Counted from the stretch's first letter, positions 1 to 10,045 are shown. The stretch: DNA of 64,000 nucleotides from Biomphalaria glabrata (GCF_947242115.1 NC_074711.1:2313501-2377500); one strand, 5' to 3'. Numbers and translations: made by a program. Notes: generated by a model not told the origin, from the letters alone.

Positions 1-5
1 ATGAG

Positions 6-535
6 CAGGGGCGGACTGGCTATATGGTCATTCGAGCAAATACCCGATGGGCCGATATCCAAATGGACCACAGTAATCCTCTTCTTTTTTTTAAATCACG
101 TCTGTATTTTATAAGATAAGGGCCGCATGGATGTCACAAAGGCACGTATTAAATTGTTAAAGGTTTTATAATATTCTCTTATAAGGGAAGGCCCTCTGAG
201 CAGACGTATTAAAAAAAAATCTTTTACAGACTCTTCTAGGGCCAACTAATGTAATCTAACACATTCAAAGTCATTTTCCGAAAATATAAAATAGCCTATA
301 TCCGTAGTCAGCTACTAGTAGGCTTCATCCTTTTAGGGTCTACACACTTTGCGATTAAAAAGCAACATAATATTCCTGATAAGGATATACTGTTCACACT
401 ATGCATGTGTACAGCGATTGATATTATCTTGAGAACAGGTATACCTAGAATTGGATGTTAATCATTTAGTATACAATATATCGGCCGGGTAGTATAGAAT
501 CGCTAGGGCCGATTTTTACACCCAGTCCGCCCCTG
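6..535. mobile_element. hAT-type MITE, family M1
   Basis: The ends are inverted repeats (CAGGGGCGGACTGG at the left, CCAGTCCGCCCCTG at the right). The right flank ACTATGAG matches the five bases visible to the left (ATGAG), as expected for an 8-bp hAT target duplication cut by the window edge. No transposase is present. Other M1 copies lie at 14479/22548, 21143, 32916, 41896 and 55237. Confidence 0.8.
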
Positions 536-723
536 ACTATGAGTAATTATCATACGATTCTAGTTTGTGATATTTAAATATTCAATTTTCTTATACCTGT
601 TTTGACTAAACACTATTTTAAATATCTTCGGCTATTTTAGGATGTTGTGTCGCGGCGCCGCGGTGACACTATCTATAGTCTATAGTAAAAGTTGGATTAA
701 TATATTTAAATGGACCAATTTGA

Positions 724-1000
724 ATGTCTGCCAATGTCTTTGTTTCCGAAGATTTAAGGATGAGTGCAGTGTTTTACATGACCCACGCAAACACAGTTGC
801 AGCCTGTAGTTTCCCACATCTGATGCAGACAAAGCCGTTGACCGGAAGTGGTATATTTAAATTATTTTCCTTTTTTTTTTTATTTCCCGTCTTCTGCGTC
901 AATAAAAAAAAAACAATGAGGTACAATCATCGGCCGTTTAGAATCTCGATGATGACCATCTCTTTTGTTTTGGTAAGGGACAGTAGGCGTTAAAGGTTGA
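724..1000 (-). mobile_element. LINE 3' end fragment (zinc-finger LINE, family Z)
   Basis: Bases from about 730 to 850 closely match 44885-45000, the 3' end of a LINE whose ORF finishes in a CCHC zinc finger. Here only the tail and last part of the ORF remain, on the minus strand, and the open frame on the plus strand is a shadow. The fragment is decayed. Confidence 0.6.
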
Positions 1001-1094
1001 ACACATTGCCGTCTGGATGGAAACTGACATTGATGCCTTTCGTGAAGTGTCTGCCTCATTGGCTCAACGTTGCGCTAAAGAAGATAGCAAACAG

Positions 1095-1190
1095 AGTAGG
1101 AGCAGGTATATAACCCTGCTTAAGGGGAAGTAATAAGTAAATAAACATCTGTATATCGTTGAGTTGCCTCCCTTAAGTTATTACAATATG
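1095..1190 (+). mobile_element. LTR end fragment
   Basis: A segment with an AATAAA motif and the end GTTGAGTTGCC...ATTACA is matched in reverse complement at 49867-49920. The pairing suggests the 3' part of one LTR family. No internal region is attached, so this is a fossil remnant; its age is unclear. Confidence 0.4.
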
Positions 1191-1344
1191 AATGGCTTTT
1201 TGGCGTTGCTAATTATAACTAAGCCTTATGGAAAAATAATATTTCAAAATTTAGATCTACTTTAATCTTACGGCAAAATTACTACTGAGTGGATTATGAG
1301 CAAGGCTTTAGAACAGACATTAATAGTATAGACAAAAACTGGTG

Positions 1345-2105
1345 TCAGAAGTTTTAATTACATCGGAGCTATCGTCTCAGATGAAGGAACCAAACCTGAG
1401 CTTCTGTTCTGAATTCCTCAATCCATAGCAGCATTTGCGAGGCTCAAGAACAACCTGGAAAGACAAAGGCCTAGCTCTCTAAAAGTCCGACTGATGCGCT
1501 TCCTGGACATGGTGGCATTCTCCTTGTGAATCTTGGACGCTAACTGCAGAATTAGAAAGGAGGGCCTAGTCATAGAATCCGATGCTAGGTATCAACTGCA
1601 AAGACTGCACCAAAAGTAAAGAAATCCAAAGTGACATCAAAATAGCGATTTGGGCCCCATGATGACCTACTGACTACTATAAAAAAAAAACTACAACTGT
1701 ATCACAAGGTCCTAGAGCAGGGGTTCTCATCCTGTGGGTCGCGACCCCCTTGGGGGTCGATTGACGATTTGCCAGGAGGTCGCCAAAGACCATCAAAAAA
1801 ATGAATTGTTTTTGTCTTTTCTTCTATTGCTGTGTGGGTAAAAGGGGGGGGTGTCGCAGCAGAGTGGGGGATTGTAAAAAGGGTCGTCGAGCTTAAAAGG
1901 TTGAGAATCGCTGTCCTAGAGATTCGTAAAGACATCTTTTACCTGAAAAAGAAGAGAAAGCGATAGGAAGACAACATTAAAGAGTGGACAGGCCTGCCAT
2001 TGAAAAAGGTTTTAAGTCAAAAGACAAAGAGGGATGGAGAAAGACAGCCGACAAATCATGTGTGGTGCCCCAACGGTTCAACAGACTAAGGAATATGTTA
2101 CGGTA
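1345..2105 (+). mobile_element. RTE-like LINE fragment (family R), interrupted by a MITE
   Basis: Translation gives the late reverse transcriptase region (IGAIVSDEGTKPE, then LKVRLMRFL) and, past the inserted MITE at 1718-1913, the C-terminal motif EDNIKEWTGLP with a WCPNGSTD-like end. These match the C-terminal part of RTE/BovB-like LINE proteins. Frameshifts and stops break the ORF. The same 3' end recurs at 33480, 38595, 43380 and 43670. Confidence 0.75.
1718..1913. mobile_element. hAT MITE, family M2
   Basis: Terminal inverted repeats of the CAGNGGTTCTCAACC type flank a 196-bp element. The perfect 8-bp duplication TCCTAGAG lies at 1710-1717 and 1914-1921. It is inserted in the RTE-like LINE, so it is younger than that LINE. 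Sister copies lie at 4743, 40714 and 60694. Confidence 0.9.
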
Positions 2106-2107
2106 AA

Positions 2108-2282
2108 ATGTTTGTTTTACATAATTCGGATGTTCCTTCAGAGTTGAAGATAGTTTACTTCCTAGTCCAAACCTCCCGCAGGACGACGGGGGATGGGAGT
2201 GGGCAGGGTTTGAACCCTCGACCGTCGATAAATCCGAACGACAGTCCAGCGAGCAAACCGCACGACCAGGCAGCCAGTGTGA
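2108..2282 (-). mobile_element. tRNA-derived SINE, family S2
   Basis: On the minus strand it reads GGCTGCCTGGTCGTGCGG (A-box side) and then GGTTCAAACCC (B-box), followed by a conserved tail around TTCAACTCTGAAGGAACATC. The same unit occurs at 9148, 24270, 29363, 55743, 58938 and 62517. It is not a functional tRNA because no cloverleaf or acceptor pairing is kept. Confidence 0.8.
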
Positions 2283-2389
2283 GCTCTGTGATACAGAGTA
2301 GTCATTCAACAAACAACTTTGGTCCTGATGTCAAATTAAATCTAAAATGGACAAGAAGATGCCTGGGCATATGGTTAGCGCTCTGGACC

Positions 2390-2540
2390 CAGTGGCGTAG
2401 CTATGGTGGGGAAGGAGAGGGGCCCCCAAATGAGAGTTTTTACATTAGATATTAAGTATTACGCAAAATGCAGGGGGCCCCAAAGAGGTCAAGCCCCCCC
2501 CGGGCCCCCAAATGACGGCAACTTCCTAGCTACGCCCCTG
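2390..2540. mobile_element. hAT MITE, family M3 (151 bp)
   Basis: The ends CAGTGGCGTAGC and GCTACGCCCCTG form the inverted repeats. The perfect 8-bp target duplication TCTGGACC lies at 2382-2389 and 2541-2548. The element is G/C-rich and non-coding. Confidence 0.85.
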
Positions 2541-2690
2541 TCTGGACCTTCGTTTCGACCGACAGTCCCGGGTTCGAATCCCTGGTTACTGATATCCCCT
2601 GTCGTTCTGGTGCAGGTTTGTGCTAAGATGTAATAATCTTCAAATCTGATTGAACGTCCAACACGAAAACCAAACAATTAGAAAATTATA
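2541..2690 (+). mobile_element. tRNA-like SINE remnant
   Basis: It contains a B-box-like GGTTCGAATCCC and a tail with TCTGATTGAACGTCCAACACG. No A box is clear and no second full copy was found in the window, so this is a tentative repeat call. Confidence 0.3.
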
Positions 2691-3269
2691 AGAGTATCTT
2701 ACAAGAAGCAAAAGATGAAAAGAATACTCTTTTAAGAACAATAAAAAGGGGAAGAACCGCTAGATGCTGTCATTAATTTCAAGATTGCAGGGTTTAGCTC
2801 CCTTTCTGCTCTATGAAACAAAATGAATTAATTACTACTACTTGATTATTTAACTGGGTAATTTTTTATTTTTTTTTTAAGTCTTTTTTTTTTTTATTTT
2901 TATTTTTTTTAAAGCCACTTTTAAGATATTATTTCGAATCAAGTCGGGTGAGGACTGGTAAAACCACTGAATTCATTTGTTGAAAGGCCAAAGAAAATTT
3001 TATGACGCTAAAAAGAATAATTTCCAAGGCTGTTACATGTCGAGTTTAATCCTTACGAATCTCGGATTTCCCACATCGTGAGAAGGCACCCAACTTTTCC
3101 CGCCCACCTACATGTTGTTTATTTTTTCTCCGTGATTGAACGTCTCGCTTGACCAGTGGTGCTACATCTTTTGAGGCCAGGGTACCGAAGACATTTTCGA
3201 CCAGACCACATGTACACATACTCACATACACACTCACAGTCACACATACAGTCAAACCGTCACACGCAA

Positions 3270-3500
3270 ATCTTCTTATCTTATCTTATAAGACTTCAGA
3301 TGTTACTTCGAAAGAGAATATAATAACGTCCTACGCACTTCATGTGTCGATCTAGTCATGCATGTTAATCAATGGCTTCAACTCAGCCAAGACGTTGGTT
3401 TTCCTGGCTGATTCAGGCAACCCATTCCATGCTCTATTTGCACAAGGGAAGAAGGAGCACTTGTACGAATTTGTCCTAGCATATGGAATTTTTAAAAAAT
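3270..3500 (-). mobile_element. LINE 3' end (family G)
   Basis: On the minus strand it encodes the end of a LINE reverse transcriptase ORF (FFPCANRAWNGLPESARK) and runs into a GATAA-type tail visible here as TTATC repeats. A better-preserved copy is at 34188-34700. It is shared with 13920-14145, so it predates the segmental duplication. Confidence 0.75.
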
Positions 3501-3803
3501 CACACACACTCAAACACACTCTCACCCTCGCGCACACACACACACACACTCACACACATGCACACACACACACTCAAAAACACTCTCATACTCGCATACA
3601 CACACACTCAAACACACTCTCACCCTCGCACACACACACACACTCACACACATTCACACACACACACTCACACACATTCACACACACACACTCAAACACA
3701 CTCTCACCCTCGCGCACACACACACTCACACACACTCACACACACTCACACACACACTCACACACTCATACACACACTCACACACACACACACACACACA
3801 CAC
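3500..3803. repeat. CA-rich microsatellite with ACACTC interruptions
   Basis: About 300 bp of CACACA and CACACTC runs. Several frames are open only because of the repeat. It is shared in shorter form with the other duplicate at 14145-14318. Confidence 0.95.
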
Positions 3804-3989
3804 AAATCATCGAGTCCACTTGGACCAAGGCCCTGAGGCCTCGTTATCTACGAAGTCTTTTGGATCAGAGCTGTGTCACGGGCTGGATATAACCCGCGGG
3901 CTGTAGTTTATGCACCACTGCGCTAAACTTAAAATAATATCCGATGTCCTATTGATCTTGTGAAAGGCTGTCTGTGTCTGATGATTTGA

Positions 3990-4137
3990 ACCTTTATTTT
4001 TGACACGGCTATTTTAATCCTTGGCAGTCTTATGAATAAATAAAGACTTTAATTTTAAAAATGTCTACAAATGTTGTCTCCCTTTTGACAGGGTGTAGTT
4101 GATCTCAGGTGGGCAGAGGTAAGAAAACTGAATAAAA
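3990..4137 (+). promoter_or_regulatory. Promoter region of peptide gene 1 (degenerate TATA)
   Basis: The 150 bp before exon 1 are almost identical to 22570-22721 in the second duplicate. The TATA position reads TGAATAAAA (4129-4137) where copy 2 has TATATAAAA, so gene 1 may have a weaker core promoter. The assignment rests on conservation and on the splice donor 80 bp downstream. Confidence 0.5.
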
Positions 4138-4159
4138 CAAACCATGTCTATGTCCTACA

Positions 4160-4217
4160 TTGTCCTCTGTTGTCTTGGAGATGCTTGGCTTATCTCAAAG
4201 TAGGACCCATACCTTAG
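4160..4217 (+). other. Exon 1 of peptide gene 1
   Basis: The exon ends at CCTTAG|GTAAGTG, an excellent splice donor at 4218, and is conserved with 22743-22801. The start is estimated from the TATA position. An ATG at 4181 is in frame, through the phase-1 junction, with the ATG of exon 2 and would add 13 residues before the signal peptide. The exon may therefore be 5' UTR or short coding sequence. Confidence 0.6.
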
Positions 4218-4330
4218 GTAAGTGTAGCACATTGATAATTCGACTCTATTGAACAGCTAGGGGTGACATTTCTGGGGGGTCTGGGGGAATTTGAAATTAA
4301 ACTTTTTTTTCTCACTGCTTCTAATCTTAC

Positions 4331-4615
4331 GGGGGCGCGGTGGCTGAGTTGTTAAGCGCTTGGCTTCCCGAACCTGGGGTCATGGGTTCGAATCTCGGTA
4401 GCGGCTGTGAATTTTTAATTTCGGAGTTTTAAGTGCGTCCCGGAGTCCACCCAACTGTAACGGGTACCTGATTTTAGTTGGGGGAAAGTAAAGGCGGTTT
4501 TGTCGTTGTGCTGGCCACATGACGAACTGCTCGTAAACCGTTGGCCGAAGAAACAGATGGTCTTAACATTATCTGATCGCAATGTCTGAAAGTGGATACT
4601 GTTACTTTTACTTTT
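4331..4615 (+). mobile_element. tRNA-derived SINE, family S1
   Basis: It starts GGGGGCGCGGTGGCTGAG (A-box region), carries the B-box GGTTCGAATC near 4387 and then the conserved body CACCCAACT...GGGTACCTGA...GGCCACATGA. Other copies are at 14900, 15648, 44537, 45892, 49258, 50575 and 52142. It sits in intron 1 of peptide gene 1. Confidence 0.85.
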
Positions 4616-4742
4616 TTAATCTGATCTCATACTGTGCACAATACACAAGCGAATATCACGCTACGTTATAAGTGCATACTGTGTTACTTTTTTTTTATAA
4701 CTATCCGTATATGAACCGCGGCCTGCGAGCCTAAGTTAAGTT

Positions 4743-4935
4743 CAGCGGTTCTCAACCTTTTATGCTCAACGACCCTTTTTACAATCCCCCACTCTTCCGC
4801 GACCCCCGCACACACACATACAGCAATAGAATAATAGACAATAACAATCCTTATTTTCGATGGTCTTAGGCGACCCCCTGGCAAATCGTCAATCGACCCC
4901 CAAGGGGGTCGCGACCCACAGGTTGAGAACCCCTG
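4743..4935. mobile_element. hAT MITE, family M2
   Basis: The ends CAGCGGTTCTCAACC and GGTTGAGAACCCCTG are inverted. The flanking 8-mers GTTAAGTT and GTTTAGGT are an imperfect target duplication, suggesting an older insertion than the copy at 60694. Confidence 0.8.
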
Positions 4936-5007
4936 GTTTAGGTATTACTGATCTAATGGATTGAATTTAGATCTATGTCAAACATGTAGAATGTTCCTTT
5001 TAAATTT

Positions 5008-5460
5008 TTAGCGGACCCCGAAAAGGGAATAGACGCTATTAGTTTTGTGTGGTCTGTCTGTACGTCCGTCCGTCCGTCCCGTTTAGGTCTCAGAAAATAG
5101 AGGAAGAGAAAATCAAAATTGGACATCATGATATTTTAGATCATTCTAAGTTTTGATTTTTCGGCTACTTTATTCTTTTCCGATAGCGAACGGTTGAATG
5201 TTAAAAATTATCTATTCAAGCAGATTTTTAAAAAAAAGATTTCTAAAAAGGTCACAGACTTCTTCATTAATAACTCAAGCTTCATTCATCGATTGTCGCA
5301 TTGGTACAAAAAAAAATTGCATCTAAGGTCACAATGGAAAAAGTATCAATGTATTATTACACAATATATTTTCCATTTATTAACTAACTCATTGAATGAA
5401 ATACTGATTGAAATGTTGTTTTTTAAAAAGAACTTTGATACAAACTTCGCTTGAGTTGTA
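5008..5460. other. AT-rich dispersed repeat-like intronic stretch
   Basis: It begins with a GTCTGTCTGTACGTCCGTCC-type block of a kind also seen at 30140 and 37130-37500, then is AT-rich. The 86-codon frame at 5194 is lysine- and phenylalanine-rich with no domain, so I treat it as chance. Confidence 0.3.
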
Positions 5461-5565
5461 AGTTTAAAAAAAAAAAAACTACTTTTATAGCGAGCAGTTT
5501 TTGGCATATCCTCATTATACACTTGACAGTCTAAATAAGACTAAATAGAGCACAGATTTAGATAT

Positions 5566-6496
5566 GATGTGGACACTGATGTGGACACCGATGTGGACAC
5601 CGATGTGGACACTTATGTGGACACTGATGTGGACACCGATGTGGACACCGATGTGGACACTGATGTGGACACTGATGTGGACACTGATGTGGACACTGAT
5701 GTGGACACCGATGTGGACACTTATGTGGACACTGATGTGGACACTGATGTGAACACCGATGTGGACACCGATGTGGACACTTATGTGGACACTGATGTGG
5801 ACACCGATGTGGACACCGATGTGGACACTGATGTGGACACTGATGTGGACACCGATGTGGACACTTATGTGGACACTGATGTGGACACCGATGTGGACAC
5901 TGATGTGGACACTGATGTGGACACCGATGTGGACACTTATGTGGACACTGATGTGGACACTGATGTGAACACCGATGTGGACACCGATGTGGACACTTAT
6001 GTGGACACTGATGTGGACACCGATGTGGACACCGATGTGGACACTGATGTGGACACTGATGTGGACACCGATGTGGACACTTATGTGGACACTGATGTGG
6101 ACACCGATGTGGACACTGATGTGGACACTGATGTGGACACTGATGTGGACACTGATGTGGACACTGATGTGGACACCGATGTGGACACCAATGTGGACAC
6201 TGATGTGGACACCGATGTGGACACCAATGTGGACACCGATGTGGACACCAATGTGGACACCGATGTGGACACCGATGTGGACACCAATGTGGACACCGAT
6301 GTGGACACCAATGTGGACACCAATGTGGACACCGATGTGGACACCGATGTGGACACTGATGTGGACACCGATGTGGACACCAATGTGGACACCTATGTGG
6401 ACACCGATGTGGACACTGATGTGGACACCGATGTGGACACCAATGTGGACACCGATGTTTACACCAATGTGGACACTGATGTGGACACCGATGTGG
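5566..6496. repeat. 12-bp minisatellite, about 78 units
   Basis: The unit is GATGTGGACACY. Diagnostic variants (TATGTGGAC, GATGTGAAC) recur 216 bp apart at 5751 and 5967, showing a higher-order repeat of 18 units. Because 12 is divisible by 3, several frames on both strands stay open (for example DVDT on plus, CPHR/CPHQ on minus). These are not genes. The array lies in intron 1 of peptide gene 1 and is missing from copy 2. Confidence 0.97.
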
Positions 6497-6624
6497 CGTC
6501 CATGACATTGTTTGGTTTGTCCATTTATTTTCAACTAGCTCACACACTCCTCACTTTTCATAGTCGTACGTTTGGCTTCAGGTTCTTTTATTTAACCACC
6601 ACATTTCTTCATATTGCTTTCTCT

Positions 6625-7245
6625 CAGGGCCGCCTTAGGCCACTGCACCTTATGTGGCCGCAGTGGGCCCCGCTCTTTCATAGGCCCCGTGCTTATTCTG
6701 GGTGTAAATTATTAAATTAAACCATTTTAACTTATTATTACAAGGTTCTTCTAAAATTGCAAGATATGCACACAAAAAAACATGAAAATCTCCTGATATT
6801 ATTAAAATCTTCTGAAAACTAATGGAAATCTATTTTTTAAAAGACATAATTGTCATTTTGGGGTGTCATTTAATGTGAAAAACTCCAATCCTACTCCTGA
6901 TAAAAAAAAAACGACATTGTCAACTTTCCTATGATAAAAATGGGCGAATTTTCACCAAAACAGGAAGTCCAAATACTTAATTTATTTTAATAGTCACTGC
7001 CATATAAATATAGATCTAAATCTATCTCCATCTCTTTAAAAAAAATCAAAAGCGATATTTTGATAGTCGATAGTAAATCTAAAAGCCCGATCTGAATGTT
7101 GATCAGCTTTCTGTTGGAAAACTACCATCTACTGTAGATGGCTCGTAAAGTTAATTAGAGCGTGATTTTGAACTTAGTAAAGTCTGAATAAAATGCAGCG
7201 ACAAATTTATTTTCTAATACAAAATCTAAAAGTTTCACTTATTTT
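6625..7245. mobile_element. MITE-like repeat, family M4 (CAGGGCCG ends)
   Basis: It begins CAGGGCCGCCTTAGGCC and shares the internal sequence GTCGCAGTGGGCCCC-like block and a TTATTTTCTAATACAAAATC block with the complete copy at 28658-29169. Its right part is also present in duplicate 2 at 22810-23040, which lacks the left part. Confidence 0.6.
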
Positions 7246-7513
7246 CATCATCGCAAGGTCTGAAAGGGGACCTTTCTCTTTCCTTAACGCCATCAAATGT
7301 TGAACTATTAAACATACACCAAACTATGCAACTGCCTTATAATTTACTTCTAGGATTAGTCTCAAATCTCAGGCCTCTGACAACAATATCAATATGAGCA
7401 GGGACGTTACTCTACTTTAACTAATAGACCAATGAGATAATAATAAATAAACCTAGAATTCGTTATATCTTACACCCAAGATGCTATCAAGTGCTATTTA
7501 CAATACTCTATAC

Positions 7514-8168
7514 CAGTGATGCCCAACATAATTCGCCCTGTGGGCCATTTCAATTTCCGATACTCGTGTCGAGGGCCGCATCATGATCAACTAACGAAAT
7601 GACTTTAAACTAGTTGATTAGAAACGTACATTAATGATTGGGATTTTAGAAGTTTATTTGTTTTTTTACGGAAAACGGCTTCATTTCTCTACTTATGTGA
7701 GCAAAATTGTAGCAAGCTTTACCAGCGACTCATTTTCTTGTCTCTTTTTGGTAAATAGTCTACTAAATTCTTCAATCTCTAGAGTTAAAAATTCGCCGCT
7801 CAAACCAAAAGTGCCATCATATTTGTTTCATAATGCCGTTTAATCAGTTGTTGTTTTTTTTAAAAAAAAACAGACAAAATTTCGTAATAAAGCAAATTTG
7901 TTGGCTTATTATCATGTTCCACACACAAAAAAATAAAAAAATCCATCTTTTTTTCTGGGGTAGATTCTACATTCAGAGCCCAATGTCTTTAACGCACAAA
8001 TTGTTAAATGTCATGGTACCAATAATGGGACGTAAGTTAAGAAACATTTTTTCAACCTCGAATCTTTTTTTTTTAGGAAGAGGGGATTTTCTACACTTTG
8101 TGGCGACCTTTGGCGGGCCTGATAGAACAACGTCATCTGGCCCGCGGGCCGTATTTTGGGCATCACTG
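7514..8168. mobile_element. hAT non-autonomous element, 655 bp
   Basis: The termini CAGTGATGCCCAA and TTTGGGCATCACTG are inverted repeats, with 8-bp flanks CTCTATAC and CTATATAC. The orthologous position in duplicate 2 (about 23295) is empty, so insertion followed the duplication. No transposase is recognisable. It lies in intron 1 of peptide gene 1. Confidence 0.88.
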
Positions 8169-8303
8169 CTATATACAAATACAATCGTCACACTCTGATT
8201 AACTTCCAGTGCGGAATTTTTTGATAATTAATCTACTAAAATATTTATTTTCAAATATTAATTTCTCATTCTTGGTTTCTATGTGTATGTCTCCATTGCA
8301 GTG

Positions 8304-8828
8304 ATGAGGCTGATACCGTTCCTTCTTTCCTCCACCTTGTGGTCTTGGTGTTTACTCAGTATGCCTCAGGCCGCTGGCCAGTGGTCAAAGAGCATAGGCT
8401 GGGGAGGCGCAGGCAACGGCAAGAGGAGTATGGACGCCAGGGGCAGCAGTGAGTTCCGCATTATAGGGCGCCCTGATTTTTCTGGCTTCTCCATTCAGTT
8501 ATTCACGCAAGACCAACGCCTTGATGGGCAAATTCCATTGCCCAGTTGGAATCACAAGCACCTAGATGGACAAGACCCAATGTCCAGTTGGAGTGACGAC
8601 GATCAACACCTCGATGGACCAAACAGAGGACCCAGTTGGAATCACGAGGACCGACATCTTCATGGACGCGACAAAATGTCCAGTTGGTCTCGCGACGCTC
8701 AACTCCTCGATGAACAGGACAGAATGTCCAGTTTGAATAACGAAGACCTACACCTCGATGGGCAGGACCCAAAGTCCAGTCGGAGTGATGAGTCTGTAGA
8801 AAATGACAACACGAAAATATTCCTATTG
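8304..8828 (+). CDS. Secreted peptide precursor 1, main coding exon
   Basis: A splice acceptor (TCTCCATTGCAG, 8290-8301) sits two bases before this ATG. The exon encodes 175 residues. Residues 1-25 are a signal peptide (hydrophobic core LLSSTLW..WCLL, ending QAAG). Residues 26-38 are QWSKSIGWGGAGN, followed by GKR at 39-41, the standard amidation plus prohormone-convertase signal. The remainder is an acidic spacer with about six copies of a 16-residue repeat (consensus HLDGQDPMSSWSxDDQ). It has no cysteine after the signal. The exon ends in phase 0 at TTG|GTAAGT. A secreted, amidated, pyroglutamate-capped peptide is predicted. The family is not recognised; the layout resembles adipokinetic hormone precursors. 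I chose this ATG because the same position is kept in the other two copies; an upstream in-frame ATG exists in exon 1. Confidence 0.8.
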
Positions 8829-9147
8829 GTAAGTATGGATTGAGGTTAAAACCCGAATTAAGTTGATTGCGCTGAGTACCTAAAGGCAACACAATATCTT
8901 CTCCCCAGCGTGATAACATACCAGCGTAGATAAATGAGTTGAGCCATAACGCATATTTTTTTGCAGTAGCAGATCATCGTGGACCCTGTGTCTAAATATC
9001 TTCTATCCTCTCTATATATAATTCTCTTCTTCCCTCAACAGTTTAAACAAGAAGTAAAGGAAAGATCACTCTCTTATTTCTGCGGAGTCACCCCATGAAA
9101 TAACAAGAAGGGGGAGGGGGAGAATACGTCGGTATTCACACGTCGCT

Positions 9148-9285
9148 ACGGATGGCTGCGCGCTGGACTGTCAACCCCTGCCCGCTCCCATCCCCCTTCG
9201 TCTTGCGGGAGGCTTGGACTAAGAAGCAAACTACCTTCAACTCTGAAGGAACATCCAAAACATGTAAACATTTTACAAACAAACA
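9148..9285 (+). mobile_element. tRNA-derived SINE, family S2 (partial)
   Basis: It reads GGATGGCTGCGCGCTGGACTG and continues through CCCGCTCCCATCCCC to the tail TTCAACTCTGAAGGAACATC. It has lost part of the tRNA head and lies in intron 2 of peptide gene 1. Confidence 0.7.
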
Positions 9286-9659
9286 TTTTAAAAACACTAA
9301 ATAGGAAGGCATTGTGAAGCCCTTTTCGAAACGGATTTCGCGGGGCCAAGTTTGGGTAGGGAAGCGGACAATAAGTGAAATTTAAGAGTTTGAATTAGAA
9401 AATAAATTCGTCTTTGCATTTTATTCATTCTTTACTATGTACAGAATTACTTTGCGAGCCTTGCGTATAGCAAAGTCATACAGTATATCATAATAATTCT
9501 GTTTCCTACATAGATCACGCTCAACAGCAAGAATTACCAAATGTTTCAATCTATCTTTGAGAATTGTTGACCTCCTGGTAAATCGACATGAGGGCGCGTG
9601 AAATCTGTTTTAAGTTAAAAAAAATTGTTCAATTTAATAATGTATACACCTTGAATTAG

Positions 9660-9735
9660 CGCAGGTCCTATGAAAGTGCGGATGCTTTGAAAGTGGGGGC
9701 CCACTGCGGTCGCATAGGTTGCGGTGGTCTAAGAC
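9660..9735 (-). mobile_element. M4 family fragment
   Basis: A short reversed match (GGGGCCCACTGCGGTCGCA) to the left end of the M4 element at 28658. Confidence 0.5.
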
Positions 9736-9809
9736 CGGCTATGCAAAATAGCGGCGTATGCTACGCCGCCGGTCGACCAGTATATATATATATATATATA
9801 TATATTATA

Positions 9810-10045
9810 GCTTTTATATAGCGCTACTTTCATGCTTATAGCATGCTCAGAGCGCTTTGGTCCAATCGCATTTGTGGACCGGTGGGGGGGAGGGGGTATC
9901 TAGGAGTTGGTTTTCCGTGCTGCCTTTGGGCGCTCAGTAAACACAACTCTGCCCGAGTCGGGTGTCGAACCTCGAGCCCCCTTCTAGGTAGCCAAGCCAA
10001 GCCAAGTTTAAGCGCACTTGGCCTCTCGACCAAATCACGAAGGGA
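9810..10045 (-). mobile_element. tRNA-like SINE, family S3
   Basis: On the minus strand it has GGTCGAGAGGCCAAGTGCGC (tRNA head) and a B-box-like GGTTCGACACCC, and ends with GCTATAAGCATGAAAGTAGC. Two more copies are at 36403-36645 and 39788-40018. A TA microsatellite abuts it at 9780. Confidence 0.7.

Noticed and set aside
2108-2455. 115-codon plus-strand frame
   Set aside because: Covers a reversed SINE and adjoining MITE; no domain.
3362-3892. His/Thr-rich frames (THTHTH)
   Set aside because: Microsatellite CACACA translation.
4331-4400. tRNA-like sequence with A and B boxes (also at 14900, 44537, 49258, 52142 and S2/S3 copies)
   Set aside because: Head of a SINE found in many copies with a shared non-tRNA body; no intact cloverleaf.
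5566-6496. CRISPR-like direct repeats
   Set aside because: Units are contiguous without unique spacers, and the genome is eukaryotic; the same applies to the other minisatellites.
5515-6720. Very long frames of DVDT, CPHRCPHQ, VHIGVHIS and MWTPMWTL repeats
   Set aside because: All arise from a 12-bp minisatellite whose unit length keeps several frames open; no start context, domain or splice support.
8379-8426. Naming the peptide as a canonical adipokinetic hormone
   Set aside because: Position 4 is Lys instead of an aromatic residue, the peptide is too long and the precursor tail lacks the usual cysteines; resemblance only.
8503-8919. 138-codon minus-strand frame
   Set aside because: Antisense shadow of peptide precursor 1; its apparent repeats mirror the 48-bp coding repeats.
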